From Clostridia bacterium (GTDB taxonomy: Bacteria; Bacillota; Clostridia; UBA1381; UBA9506), in contig JAFYVH010000011.1 in the NCBI GenBank assembly GCA_017549205.1, forward strand, positions 1 to 64,000: a DNA stretch of 64,000 nt, read 5' to 3'. Below the pieces are notes generated by a model that saw only the letters and a list, made by a program, of their open reading frames with translations, had not been told where the DNA came from and made no database searches. A program made the translations under genes and the position numbers. Below, one piece after another: positions 26,309 through 35,185 of the stretch (within the stretch, counting starts at the first letter, position 1; every line of letters starts with the position of its first letter).

Positions 26309-27061
26309 ATGCGTATTGATTGCTTAACCCTGTTCCCCGATATGCTGCGCAGAGCCTTAGAAGAAAGCATTATTGGCCGGGCTATAAAAGCAGGTATTTT
26401 AGATATTCGATATATTGACATACGAGATTATGCTGGCAACAAGCACAACCGTGTAGACGATGCGCCCTATGGTGGCGGTATGGGCATGGTGATGCAGCCG
26501 GAACCCATTTATCGCGCTTTTCAATCGGTGCTGGATACAGCAAAAGACCGACCCAGAGTGATTTATATGTCCCCTCAGGGACGCCTTTTTAACCAATCTG
26601 TTGCAAAAGAATTGGCAGAAGAGTCCCATTTGGTGCTGCTTTGTGGTCATTATGAGGGCGTGGATGAACGGGTGCTTGAAGAGATTGTGGATGAAGAGCT
26701 TTCCATTGGGGATTATGTGCTGACAGGTGGCGAGATTCCGGCTTTGGCAGTGATTGACGCTGTGGCGCGGATGGTGCCCGGAGTGCTGCCTTCAGAAGAG
26801 GCATACAGCGAAGAATCTCTTTATAACGGGCTTTTAGAATATCCGCAATATACAAGACCACCGGTCTTTTTAGGCCGTGAAGTGCCGCCGGTTTTGCTTT
26901 CGGGTCACCATGAAAATATTAGTGCCTGGCGACGGGAACAGTCGGTTAAAAGGACTTGTCAAAAACGGCCGGAGCTTTTAGAACAGGCCGATTTAACGGA
27001 GAAAGAAAAAGAGCAGATAGAGACATGGCTGGCAGAAACAGAGAAGGAGGCATCGCGATGA
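26309..27061 (+). CDS. trmD: tRNA (guanine-37-N1) methyltransferase
   Basis: TrmD makes m1G37 in tRNAs with G36 and prevents frameshifting. The 250-residue SPOUT protein shows MRIDCLTLFPDM at the start, DDAPYGGGMGMVMQPEP, the knot motifs LLCGHYEGVDERV and SIGDYVLTGGE, and a C-terminal helical domain. It lies 28 bases after rimM; its stop overlaps the next start as ATGA. Confidence 0.97.
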   Translation: MRIDCLTLFPDMLRRALEESIIGRAIKAGILDIRYIDIRDYAGNKHNRVDDAPYGGGMGMVMQPEPIYRAFQSVLDTAKDRPRVIYMSPQGRLFNQSVAKELAEESHLVLLCGHYEGVDERVLEEIVDEELSIGDYVLTGGEIPALAVIDAVARMVPGVLPSEEAYSEESLYNGLLEYPQYTRPPVFLGREVPPVLLSGHHENISAWRREQSVKRTCQKRPELLEQADLTEKEKEQIETWLAETEKEASR

Positions 27062-27618
27062 AATTGACAGAGAAAACCATTGGCACAGAGCCGATTTTTG
27101 AAGGCAAGATTATTAAGGTGCGTCGTGATACGGTGGAACTTCCAAATGGTGGTCAGGCTACAAGAGAAATCGTGGAGCATCCCGGGGGTGTGGCCGTTGT
27201 TGCACTGGATGAAAACGAAAATGTGTATATGGTGCGTCAATATCGGCATCCCTTTGAAAAAATTATTTTAGAAATACCGGCAGGCAAGTTGGACGGACCG
27301 GGAGAAGATGTTTTCGATTGTTGCAAGCGGGAACTGGAAGAAGAAACCGGCTTAGTTGCCGAGAAATATGATTATTTAGGTGCTTTTATGGTGTCCCCCG
27401 GCTTTTGCCAGGAATGGATTCACATTTATCTGGCACGGAGCTTATCACAAGGCAAGGCACATCTTGACCCCGATGAGTTTTTAGAAGTTGAAAAGTTTTC
27501 ACTTTCTCAGCTGACCGACATGATTATGGCCGGCGAGATTGAAGACGGCAAAACCGTTATTGGCATCCTAAAAGCCCGGGAGCTTATGAAACGAGAGGGC
27601 GAGAGCCTTGACAAATAA
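27058..27618 (+). CDS. NUDIX hydrolase, ADP-ribose pyrophosphatase type
   Basis: The 186-residue protein resembles NudF/YqkG, which hydrolyse ADP-ribose to AMP and ribose 5-phosphate. It shows GVAVVALDENENVYMVRQYRHP and the Nudix box ending CCKRELEEETGL; the Gly-to-Glu spacing at the start of the box is one residue longer than the textbook motif. ATG 27058 overlaps the trmD stop. The longer frame from 26956 lies inside trmD and is not used. The rnpB promoter begins within its last codons. Confidence 0.93.
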   Translation: MKLTEKTIGTEPIFEGKIIKVRRDTVELPNGGQATREIVEHPGGVAVVALDENENVYMVRQYRHPFEKIILEIPAGKLDGPGEDVFDCCKRELEEETGLVAEKYDYLGAFMVSPGFCQEWIHIYLARSLSQGKAHLDPDEFLEVEKFSLSQLTDMIMAGEIEDGKTVIGILKARELMKREGESLDK

Positions 27619-27636
27619 AAGGCATTGTGCTATACT
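27608..27636 (+). promoter_or_regulatory. strong sigma-A promoter of rnpB
   Basis: Perfect TTGACA (27608-27613), 17-base spacer, TATACT (27631-27636). The -35 box lies inside the end of the nudix gene. Confidence 0.9.
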
Positions 27637-27644
27637 CAAGCTTA

Positions 27645-27981
27645 AGTAATCCAGATGGTCGCGGGGGCGTTTTGCGCTCATGAGGAAAGTCCGAGCTTCA
27701 TAGGGCAGGGTGCCGGGTAACTCCCGGTGGAGGCGACTCTAAGGAAAGTGCAACAGAAATAGACTGCCGCTTTGGCGGCGATGGTGGAAAGGTGAGGTAA
27801 GAGCTCACCAGCGCAATGGAGACATTGTGGCTCTGTAAACCCCATCCGAAGCAACACCGTATTGGCTCGTATAGGCTGAGTCGGCCCGACATGCTTATAC
27901 TTGGCGGTGGCTTGAACCGTATAGTAATATGCGGTCTAGATAGATGATCATCAAATACAAAACTCGGCTTACAGGATTGCT
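27645..27981 (+). ncRNA. rnpB: RNase P RNA, type A
   Basis: The catalytic RNA of RNase P, which cuts tRNA 5' leaders. Conserved blocks are all present in order: GAGGAAAGTCCGAGCTTCATAG, GGGCAGGGTGCCGGGTAAC, AGGAAAGTGCAACAGA, GGTAAGAGCTCACC, TAAACCCCATCCG and the final ACTCGGCTTACAGG. The 5' GTAATCC pairs with 3' GGATTGC. Ends are set from this pairing and from the promoter. Confidence 0.96.
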
Positions 27982-27990
27982 TACATACAT

Positions 27991-28016
27991 AACACCGATT
28001 TTTCGGTGTTATTTTT
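27991..28016 (+). terminator. terminator of rnpB
   Basis: AACACCGA / TCGGTGTT with a short T loop and following ATTTTT. Confidence 0.9.
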
Positions 28017-28045
28017 GTATTTTTGCGGTTTTTTCGCGGAAAAGC

Positions 28046-28074
28046 TTGACAAATTCTGAACAAACAGATAATAT
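28046..28074 (+). promoter_or_regulatory. sigma-A promoter of glyS
   Basis: TTGACA (28046-28051), 17-base spacer, TAATAT (28069-28074), 47 bases before ATG 28122; too short for a T-box leader. Confidence 0.82.
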
Positions 28075-28121
28075 AATAGGTATTTAGTATGTTCATGTCA
28101 CAAAATGATACGGAGGTTATT

Positions 28122-29513
28122 ATGAAGAATACAGAAAAAACAATGGATAAAATCGTGGCTCTTTGTAAGGGTCGTGGCTTTGTATATCCCGGTTCTGAGA
28201 TTTATGGAGGCTTGGCAAACTCCTGGGATTACGGTCCCTTGGGCGTTGAACTGAAAAATAATGTTAAGCGCGCTTGGTGGAAAAAGTTTGTGCAGGAATC
28301 TCCTTACAATGTAGGTCTTGATGCAGCCATTTTAATGAATTCTCAGACATGGGTGGCTTCCGGTCATGTTGGCGGTTTTTCTGATCCTCTGATGGACTGC
28401 CGCGAGTGTAAAGCGCGTCACCGTGCCGATAACTTGATTGAAGACTATTTAAAGGCTAAAGGTGAAGTGGCTGTTGTTGACGGCTGGAGCAACGAGCAAA
28501 TGCTGGCATTCATCAATGAAAACGATGTGGTTTGCCCCAAATGCGGCAAAAAGAACTTTACCGATATCCGCAAGTTTAACCTGATGTTTAAAACCTTCCA
28601 GGGTGTTACAGAAGACAGTACTTCAGAACTGTATCTGCGTCCTGAAACAGCACAGGGTATTTTTGTTAACTTTAAAAATGTACAAAGAACAACCCGTAAA
28701 AAAGTGCCTTTTGGTATTGGTCAGGTGGGTAAATCCTTCCGTAACGAAATCACGCCCGGTAACTTTATTTTCCGTATTCGCGAATTTGAGCAGATGGAAC
28801 TTGAGTTCTTCTGTGCACCGGGTGAAGACTTAAAATGGTTTGAATATTGGAAAGAATTCTGCAAAAACTGGTTGCTTTCTTTAAATATCAACATCGAAAA
28901 TCTGAAATTCCGTGACCATTCAGCAGAGGAATTGTCTCATTACAGCAACGCCACAACCGATATTGAATTTATGTTCCCCTTTGGCTGGGGTGAGCTGTGG
29001 GGCGTGGCTGACAGAACAGATTTTGACTTAAAGCAGCACGCTAACCATTCCGGTGAAAACTTTGAGTATACTGACCCCGTAACCGGGGAAAAATACATTC
29101 CCTACTGCATTGAGCCTTCTTTGGGTGCTGACCGTATGACGCTGGCGTTTTTAACAGAGGCTTATGATGAAGAGCAAATCGGTGAAAACGACAGCCGTGT
29201 GGTTATGCGTTTTCATCCTGCTATTGCACCTGTTAAGGCGGCTGTGTTGCCTCTTTCTAAAAAGCTTTCCGATGGTGCTATGGAGCTCTATCAAAAGCTG
29301 GCAGCTCATTTTAACTGCGAATTTGATGAAGCAGGCAGCATTGGTAAGCGTTATCGTCGCCAAGACGAAATCGGTACACCTTTCTGCATCACCTATGATT
29401 TTGACAGCCCCGAGCAGGGTACTGTTACCATTCGTGAACGCGACACAATGGAGCAGGTTATCGTTAAAATTGATGAGGTTATTCCTTATTTAGAAGAACG
29501 CCTGCGCTTTTAA
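28122..29513 (+). CDS. glyS: glycyl-tRNA synthetase, dimeric class II type
   Basis: Charges tRNA-Gly. The 463-residue protein is the homodimeric (eukaryotic/Bacillus-type alpha2) form. It has [21 protein letters not shown] at the start, the class II motif 2 region [19 protein letters not shown], motif 3 in [14 protein letters not shown], and the anticodon-binding domain to the end. A CxxC pair ([16 protein letters not shown]) may bind zinc. ATG 28122 follows GGAGG; the upstream ATG 28089 lacks a ribosome site. Confidence 0.97.
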   Translation: MKNTEKTMDKIVALCKGRGFVYPGSEIYGGLANSWDYGPLGVELKNNVKRAWWKKFVQESPYNVGLDAAILMNSQTWVASGHVGGFSDPLMDCRECKARHRADNLIEDYLKAKGEVAVVDGWSNEQMLAFINENDVVCPKCGKKNFTDIRKFNLMFKTFQGVTEDSTSELYLRPETAQGIFVNFKNVQRTTRKKVPFGIGQVGKSFRNEITPGNFIFRIREFEQMELEFFCAPGEDLKWFEYWKEFCKNWLLSLNINIENLKFRDHSAEELSHYSNATTDIEFMFPFGWGELWGVADRTDFDLKQHANHSGENFEYTDPVTGEKYIPYCIEPSLGADRMTLAFLTEAYDEEQIGENDSRVVMRFHPAIAPVKAAVLPLSKKLSDGAMELYQKLAAHFNCEFDEAGSIGKRYRRQDEIGTPFCITYDFDSPEQGTVTIRERDTMEQVIVKIDEVIPYLEERLRF

Positions 29514-29580
29514 TCTGCAAGGTGGAAAGAATTTTTATCAATGAGGTAGTTGCTGTCTGAAACATTTTTTGAAAATTATA

Positions 29581-29609
29581 TTGACAGAAAGCAGAAAATT
29601 TAGTATTCT
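29581..29609 (+). promoter_or_regulatory. sigma-A promoter of the HPr gene
   Basis: TTGACA (29581-29586), 17-base spacer, TATTCT (29604-29609). Confidence 0.85.
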
Positions 29610-29619
29610 ATTAGTATAG

Positions 29620-29638
29620 GAATTACTGTAGGTAATTC
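29620..29638 (+). promoter_or_regulatory. palindrome in the HPr gene leader, candidate operator
   Basis: GAATTAC-N5-GTAATTC, perfect 7-bp arms, centred about 20 bases past the -10 box, where a repressor would block transcription. Its half-sites resemble the longer palindrome at the acpP promoter (32987-33007). Confidence 0.5.
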
Positions 29639-29656
29639 GGAGAAGGAGCGGTATTG

Positions 29657-29932
29657 ATGTTATCAAGAGAGGTTATTGTGCAGAACCAAGTTGGTCTCCA
29701 CGCTAGACCTGCCACATTTTTTATACAGAAATGCAATGAGTTTAAATCTGTTGTTTGGGTTGAGAAAAATCAGCGGCGGGTTAATGCAAAAAGCCTTTTG
29801 GGTGTTCTTTCTTTGGGCATCACCAAAGGTAACCAGATTACATTAATTGCCGACGGAGTTGATGAGGCAGAAACGCTGGATGCTTTAGCTGCCTTAATCG
29901 GCACAAGCCTTGACGAAGAAACCGAAGCGTAA
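29657..29932 (+). CDS. ptsH: HPr family phosphocarrier protein
   Basis: HPr passes phosphate from enzyme I to sugar-specific PTS enzymes; in Firmicutes the Ser46 form also signals carbon status. The 91-residue product has H15 in GLHARPA and S46 in NAKSLLGVLSL at exactly the canonical positions, so both phosphorylation sites are intact (unlike Crh, which lacks His15). ATG 29657 is nine bases after AAGGAG. No ptsI follows: the gene is alone, with its own promoter and a hairpin after it. Confidence 0.9.
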   Translation: MLSREVIVQNQVGLHARPATFFIQKCNEFKSVVWVEKNQRRVNAKSLLGVLSLGITKGNQITLIADGVDEAETLDALAALIGTSLDEETEA

Positions 29933-29963
29933 TTAAACCATAAACCAATAACAAAACAACAAT

Positions 29964-30012
29964 GGGGGCTGTAGCGAACGATGAATTGAATCGGATTGCT
30001 GTAGCCCCCTTT
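29964..30012 (+). terminator. hairpin after the HPr gene
   Basis: GGGGGCT pairs with AGCCCCC across a long 32-base middle that also has AGC/GCT pairing; only a weak TTTCG follows, so termination is uncertain. Confidence 0.45.
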
Positions 30013-30045
30013 CGTATAACGAAAAATTTTTAGGGGGGTGTTTGC

Positions 30046-31899
30046 TTGGATAAAGAGCTTTTACTGAATTTGCCTGAAGAACCGGGCGTTTATTTAATGA
30101 AAGATAAAGAGGACCGCATCATTTATGTGGGCAAGGCAAAGATTTTGAAAAATCGATTAAAGCAATATTTTACCGGCATAGAAAATCACACACCTAAAGT
30201 ACGGGCCATGGTTTCTAACATCAAAAGCTTTGAATATATCATTACAGACAGTGAAATTGAGGCGTTGATTTTAGAGTGCAATTTGATAAAAAAGCACAAG
30301 CCCTATTATAACATTCTGCTTAAAGACGACAAGCATTACCCTTACATTAAAGTAAGCCTTCAAGAAGCATATCCCCGCATTTCCTTGGCCAGAAAAATGG
30401 TTAAAGACGGTGCGAAATATTATGGACCCTATACCAGTGCGGCAACAGTGAGAGAGGCCATTGACATGGTTTGCAAGCTGTGTAAATTGCCAACCTGCAA
30501 CCTGAAAATGCCTACCGAAATGGGAAAAAGGCGGGAATGCTTAAATGCCCACATTGAACAATGTGCAGCGCCTTGCGTTAACCCCGTGTCGCAAAAAGAA
30601 TATCGGCGCCAAATCGCCCGTGCCTGCAGCTTTTTAGAAGGTGACCATGAAGAAATTCTTCGTGACTTGGAAAAAGAAATGGCAGCGGCATCAGAGGTGC
30701 TGGAATTTGAAAAAGCGGCACTTTTGCGTGACAGAATTAATGCAATTTGCCGACTGGATGAACGGCAGAAAATCATTTCAGACAAACAGGCAGATGAAGA
30801 TATCATCGGCTTTTATCGTCAGGGAAATAAAACCTATGGTGAAGTGTTTTTTGTTCGCAGAGGTCGTCTGATTGGACGCCACAGCACTGTGCTGGATAAA
30901 ACAGGCGATATAGAAGACGGTCTTTTGTGTAGCGAGTTTATTAAGCAATTTTATGCCGAGTCAGGGGATATTCCCCGCCATATTCACACCTGTTATGAAG
31001 CGGCGGAAGAAGAACTCTTAACCCATTGGCTCACACAGAAAACCGGCAGGAAGGTCATTATTCGTTGTCCAAAACGAGGCGAAAAGAAGAAATTGACGGA
31101 TATGGCCTGCAAAAACGCTCGCCAAAATGCTGTTGACCACATTTTGAAAGACAGCGGCAGAAACATTCCCAAAGCGGTTTTGGAGTTAAAGGAAAAACTG
31201 GGTCTTTCTGTTTTGCCAAAACGGATTGAGGCCTATGACATATCTCATACAGCCGGCAGTGAGCCGGTGGCTTCTATGGTGGTTTTTATCGACGGACGAC
31301 CTGCAAAAAGCCAGTACCGTCGCTTTAAAATTGAAAAGGCAAGTGGTGGCGACGATTATCAAAGTATGACAGAAACTATTTATCGCCGTTTTAAACACGC
31401 GCAGGATGAAGAAAAAGAAATGGAAGCAGGCACCCTGCAAAAACCTAAATTTTTGCCCCTTCCTGATTTGATTTTGTTAGACGGCGGAAAAGGTCAGGTA
31501 AACACCATCGCCCCTTTGATGGAAATGATGGACAAAGACATCCCTCTTTTTGGCATGGTGAAAGATGACCGGCACAGAACCCGGGGACTCATCTCAAAGG
31601 AGGGAGAAGAAATTGGTTTTTTGACCACCTCTGAAGTCTTTCGGCTTATTGCCTCTGTGCAAGAAGAAGTGCACCGTTTTGCGATTAACTATCATAAAAA
31701 ACTGAGGGGAAAAAGAAACATTCATTCCACTTTAGAGGAAATAGATGGTGTGGGGAGAGAGACAAGAAAAAAACTGATGCGGCATTTTAAAACCATTAGT
31801 GCCATTAAAGAAGCAACGCCCGAAATCTTGCAGGCTGTCCCCGGAATTTCGAAGAAAGTATCGCAAAATATTTATGACTTTTTTCACAAAACATCTTGA
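30046..31899 (+). CDS. uvrC: excinuclease ABC subunit C
   Basis: UvrC makes the two incisions of nucleotide excision repair. The 617-residue protein shows the N-terminal GIY-YIG nuclease domain (GVYLMKDKEDRIIYVGKA), a UVR domain near residues 200-235, the RNase H-like second nuclease (IEAYDISHTAGSEPVASMVV, LLDGGKGQV), and C-terminal helix-hairpin-helix motifs (LQAVPGISKKVSQNI). TTG 30046 is the start, behind AGGGGGG. Confidence 0.97.
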   Translation: MDKELLLNLPEEPGVYLMKDKEDRIIYVGKAKILKNRLKQYFTGIENHTPKVRAMVSNIKSFEYIITDSEIEALILECNLIKKHKPYYNILLKDDKHYPYIKVSLQEAYPRISLARKMVKDGAKYYGPYTSAATVREAIDMVCKLCKLPTCNLKMPTEMGKRRECLNAHIEQCAAPCVNPVSQKEYRRQIARACSFLEGDHEEILRDLEKEMAAASEVLEFEKAALLRDRINAICRLDERQKIISDKQADEDIIGFYRQGNKTYGEVFFVRRGRLIGRHSTVLDKTGDIEDGLLCSEFIKQFYAESGDIPRHIHTCYEAAEEELLTHWLTQKTGRKVIIRCPKRGEKKKLTDMACKNARQNAVDHILKDSGRNIPKAVLELKEKLGLSVLPKRIEAYDISHTAGSEPVASMVVFIDGRPAKSQYRRFKIEKASGGDDYQSMTETIYRRFKHAQDEEKEMEAGTLQKPKFLPLPDLILLDGGKGQVNTIAPLMEMMDKDIPLFGMVKDDRHRTRGLISKEGEEIGFLTTSEVFRLIASVQEEVHRFAINYHKKLRGKRNIHSTLEEIDGVGRETRKKLMRHFKTISAIKEATPEILQAVPGISKKVSQNIYDFFHKTS

Positions 31900-31924
31900 A
31901 TTTTTTGCCGATTTGTAATATACT
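31896..31924 (+). promoter_or_regulatory. sigma-A promoter of plsX
   Basis: TTGAAT (31896-31901), 17-base spacer, TATACT (31919-31924). I see no FapR-type operator. Confidence 0.7.
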
Positions 31925-31953
31925 TTTGATAGTATGAATAGGTAGGTGTGAAT

Positions 31954-32976
31954 ATGAGAATTGCAGTAGATGCATTCGGCGGCGACCATGCTCCTTTGGA
32001 AATTGTAAAAGGTGCTGTTGATGCAGCTAATCAAATGTCTGATGTGGAAGTTATTTTAGTAGGCTGTGAACATATTATCAACGAAATTTTAGCAACACAA
32101 GCCGTGCCAGAAGGCCGTGTTACCGTGCAGCATGCAGAAACTGTTATTGAAACTGGCGATGTGCCTGTTGAGGCCATTCGCACCAAGAAAGATTCGTCTT
32201 TAATGGTGGCCCTTTCACTTGTGAAAAACGGCGAGGCCGATGCGGTGGTTTCTGCCGGCAACACAGGTGCATATCTTGCCGGCGCTTTTCGTACATTGGG
32301 ACGCATTAAAGGCGTGAAACGCCCCGCGCTCACAACTATTTTACCCACAGTGGGTGAACCGGGTCTTATTTTGGACATTGGTGCCAATGCCGATTGCCGT
32401 CCTGAACATTTGGTGCAATTTGCGCAGATGGGTTCGGTTTATGCATCCCATGTTTTGCACATTGAAAAGCCCCGTGTGGCCCTTTTGAATATTGGTGTTG
32501 AAGAGGCAAAGGGCAACGCTCTGACAAAAGAAACCTATCAGCAATTGAAAAATGAGCCCATTCATTTTGTGGGCAACATTGAACCCCGAGAGATTTTATC
32601 GGGCAAGGTTGATGTGGTTATTTGTGACGGTTTCACAGGGAATGTGGTGATTAAGCTGATTGAAGGCACCGCAAGCTCACTCTTTTCCATGATGAAAAAG
32701 GTGTTTTATAAAAACATTGGCACAAAGCTTGCTGCTGCGGTTTTAAAACCGGGCATTAAAACAGTTAAGGCCAAAATGGATTATTCAGAATATGGCGGCG
32801 CGCCCCTTTTGGGTATCGACGGGGTTGTGTTTAAGGCTCATGGCAGCTCGGATGCGGTGACAATTAAAAATTGTATTGGCGCAGCAAGAGCCTATGTGGC
32901 TGCCGGCATTAACGACAAAATCAAATCCTTGATTGAGGCGTCTCAACCGACAGAAGAAAAAGAAGAACAAGAATAA
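31954..32976 (+). CDS. plsX: phosphate acyltransferase PlsX
   Basis: PlsX converts acyl-ACP to acyl-phosphate for phospholipid synthesis. The 340-residue protein begins MRIAVDAFGGDHAPLEIVKG and has the family strings SAGNTGAYLAGAF, LDIGANADCRPEHL and DGFTGNVVIKLIEG. ATG 31954 is preferred over GTG 31948 on family start and spacing from AGGTAGG. The acyl carrier protein gene follows with its own promoter. Confidence 0.96.
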   Translation: MRIAVDAFGGDHAPLEIVKGAVDAANQMSDVEVILVGCEHIINEILATQAVPEGRVTVQHAETVIETGDVPVEAIRTKKDSSLMVALSLVKNGEADAVVSAGNTGAYLAGAFRTLGRIKGVKRPALTTILPTVGEPGLILDIGANADCRPEHLVQFAQMGSVYASHVLHIEKPRVALLNIGVEEAKGNALTKETYQQLKNEPIHFVGNIEPREILSGKVDVVICDGFTGNVVIKLIEGTASSLFSMMKKVFYKNIGTKLAAAVLKPGIKTVKAKMDYSEYGGAPLLGIDGVVFKAHGSSDAVTIKNCIGAARAYVAAGINDKIKSLIEASQPTEEKEEQE

Positions 32977-32984
32977 TGATTATC

Positions 32985-33015
32985 TTGAATTTTACCCTGT
33001 AAAATTCTCTATAAT
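32985..33015 (+). promoter_or_regulatory. acpP promoter overlapped by a palindrome
   Basis: TTGAAT (32985-32990) and TATAAT (33010-33015) with a long 19-base spacer. A perfect inverted repeat GAATTTTAC-CCT-GTAAAATTC (32987-33007) covers the -35 box and spacer, the position of a repressor operator. A second stem GCTCTCC/GGGGAGC follows in the leader (33034-33050). Confidence 0.6.
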
Positions 33016-33074
33016 ATGCAGCAATGGGTAAGAGCTCTCCAAAGGGGAGCACGGCTTGATTGGAGGTAATAAAA

Positions 33075-33302
33075 ATGGAATTTGAAAAAGTAAAAAAAAT
33101 TATCAGCGAGCAGCTGGGAACAGATGAGAGTGCCATCACGGCAAATACATCCTTTGTGGATGACCTGGGCGCAGATTCTTTAGATGTGGTTGAACTGATT
33201 ATGGCAATGGAAGAGGAATTTGACATGGAAATTGATGACGGCGAAGCCGAAAGCATTAAAACCGTCGGCGATGTTGTGAACTACATCAAGGCCCATTCTT
33301 AA
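33075..33302 (+). CDS. acpP: acyl carrier protein
   Basis: Carries growing fatty acyl chains on a phosphopantetheine arm. The 75-residue acidic protein has the attachment serine S35 in [13 protein letters not shown] 33075 follows GGAGG with eight bases between; the frame is open from 33060. Confidence 0.97.
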   Translation: MEFEKVKKIISEQLGTDESAITANTSFVDDLGADSLDVVELIMAMEEEFDMEIDDGEAESIKTVGDVVNYIKAHS

Positions 33303-33325
33303 TTCAAAAAAAGATTGTTTAGCCT

Positions 33326-33365
33326 AAAGGGGCTGTAAGAAACAGTGGTTTTTTACATCCCCTTT
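33326..33365 (+). other. stem-loop between acpP and rnc
   Basis: AAAGGGG-TGTAA pairs with TTACA-CCCCTTT around a 15-base loop; no T run follows. It could attenuate transcription or be an RNase III-type processing site before rnc; the latter is inference. Confidence 0.45.
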
Positions 33366-33450
33366 AAATCTATGTGAATAAAGCCGATATATCATGAAAA
33401 TTCAGAAGCTATTCTGGCTTTTCATGAGGGATTGGCAAAAGGAGAAGAAA

Positions 33451-34152
33451 ATGAATAAGATAAAAGCCTTTGAAGAGATTATAGGGTACAAATTCAGCGA
33501 TAAAATGCTGTTACAGACTGCCCTTACCCACAGCTCTTACGCCAACGAAAACAGGGGAAAGTCAATCCAATATAACGAGTGACTGGAATTTTTAGGCGAT
33601 TCGGTTTTGAGCCTTGTGGTCAGCAATTATTTATTTGAAAACTATAAAAATCTGCCCGAGGGCGACCTCACTAAAGTGCGTGCAGCTATTGTGTGTGAAC
33701 GCTCCTTGTGGGAGTGTGCCGTCAATATTGAAATGGGCAATTATTTAATTTTGGGCAGAGGTGAAGAACAAACAGGGGGCAGAACCCGTGTTTCGATTTT
33801 AGCCGATGCCTTTGAGGCTTTAATTGCCGCCATTTATTTAGACGGGGGCTTTCCTGTGGTGCGGGAGTGGCTTTTGGGTCAGCTTTATGACACCATTGAA
33901 AGTGCTGCAAAGGGTAAAATTTTTACGGATTATAAAACAGCCCTGCAAGAAAAGGTACAGGTTCACGGCGCAGTTGATATTCGTTATGAGGTTGCAGGTG
34001 AGTCAGGGCCTGACCACAGCAAAACATTTTTGGTGCATGTTTTAGTAGACGATAAATGTATGGGCATGGGCGAAGGCAAAAGCAAGAAAAACGCCGAGCA
34101 AATGGCAGCGAAAGATGCGCTTTTGAAGTTGGGTGCTGACAGTGAAAAATAA
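33451..34152 (+). pseudogene. rnc: ribonuclease III with in-frame TGA in the signature motif
   Basis: RNase III cuts double-stranded RNA (rRNA precursors, structured mRNAs). Reading from ATG 33451 (behind AAAAGGAG) gives a full-length 233-codon gene: N-terminal nuclease domain, then a double-stranded RNA-binding domain (DYKTALQEKVQ to KKNAEQMAAKDALLKL). Codon 44 is TGA (33580-33582) where the family has Arg in the motif NERLEFLGD; the surrounding YNE and LEFLGDSVL are intact. A single C-to-T change of CGA explains it. The downstream part is open from TTG 33607. True mutation, assembly error or readthrough cannot be told apart here. It overlaps the next gene by 11 bases. Confidence 0.9.
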
Positions 34153-35143
34153 ACACAAAACAATTCCCATTTTTGTGCCGCATCTGGGGTGTCCCGGAGC
34201 TTGTCTGTTTTGTAACCAAACCCGCATTACAGGTCAGCAGGAACCCATGACACCACAGCGGGCAAGAGAGATTATAAAGGCGTCTTTACAAAACAGAAAA
34301 AAAGATGAATATTGGGAAATCGGTTTTTTTGGTGGCAGCTTTACGGGTATTCCCCAAAGAGAACAAGAGGCGCTTTTAAAGGTGGCACAAGAAGCGGTAA
34401 GTGCAGGAATGGCAGATGATATTCGCCTTTCCACAAGGCCGGATTATATTAGCGAAACAGTCCTTGACAGATTGCTTTTTTATGGCGTTGGCACCGTAGA
34501 ATTGGGTGCGCAATCAATGGATGATGGTGTGCTTGATGCAAACCGTCGGGGTCACACAGCAAATCAAACCCGAAAGGCTTCGGAGGCGATTTTAGCAAAA
34601 GGTTTGCATCTGGGGCTTCAAATGATGATTGGCCTGCCGGGTGATACACCCGAAAAGGCTATGAAAACAGCAGAGACTTTTGCCGAGATGAAGGCAGAAT
34701 GCGTCCGTATTTATCCCACTTTAGTCATTTGTGGGACAGGGCTTGCAGACCTTTATGAAAAGGGTAAATATGCACCCTTAACCATAGATGAAGCGGTTTT
34801 ACAGTGTGCAGCTCTCTACCGATATTTTACCGAGCAGAACATTGATGTGATTCGCATGGGGCTTTTAGAGATGCCGGCAGACGATGTGTTGGCAGGGCCA
34901 TATCATCCTGCTTTTGGGGAGCTGGTTATGAGCGCTGCCTGTTATGAAGAACTTTTAGAAAAACTACAGAGTTTTAAGGGCAATGCCTTGCAGATATCCG
35001 TGAATCCCCGCTATATATCCATATTGCAGGGGCAGGGCAAAAGCAACATAAAAAAATTGACAAAAGAACTTTCACTTCGTTCCTTAGAGGTTATTCAGGA
35101 TGAAACGATGCCCTGGGGCAAAACAAAAGTTACACAGATTTGA
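34142..35143 (+). CDS. radical SAM protein, Elp3-like, between rnc and smc
   Basis: A 333-residue protein with the radical SAM cluster C-x3-C-x2-C near the N-terminus (HLGCPGACLFCNQTRI), the GFFGGSFTG strand and VELGAQSMDD typical of Elp3/HemN-like SAM domains. No acetyltransferase domain is present. Function unknown; the gene commonly sits next to smc in Clostridia. GTG 34142 gives the family-like start KNKHKTIPIFVPH; GTG 34133 is an alternative. Both lie inside the end of rnc. Confidence 0.88.
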   Translation: MKNKHKTIPIFVPHLGCPGACLFCNQTRITGQQEPMTPQRAREIIKASLQNRKKDEYWEIGFFGGSFTGIPQREQEALLKVAQEAVSAGMADDIRLSTRPDYISETVLDRLLFYGVGTVELGAQSMDDGVLDANRRGHTANQTRKASEAILAKGLHLGLQMMIGLPGDTPEKAMKTAETFAEMKAECVRIYPTLVICGTGLADLYEKGKYAPLTIDEAVLQCAALYRYFTEQNIDVIRMGLLEMPADDVLAGPYHPAFGELVMSAACYEELLEKLQSFKGNALQISVNPRYISILQGQGKSNIKKLTKELSLRSLEVIQDETMPWGKTKVTQI

Positions 35144-35185
35144 TAAATCAAAGGCTTGGCTTATCAGAAAGGTACGGAATCGTTT

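Noticed and set aside
27982..28121. T-box riboswitch before glyS
   Set aside because: Only about 45 bases separate promoter and start codon; no T-box sequence.
33571..33591. Reassignment of TGA to an amino acid, suggested by the stop in rnc
   Set aside because: TGA ends many intact genes here (tig, trmD, gatB, sipL-like), and the replaced residue is Arg, which matches a simple CGA-to-TGA transition.
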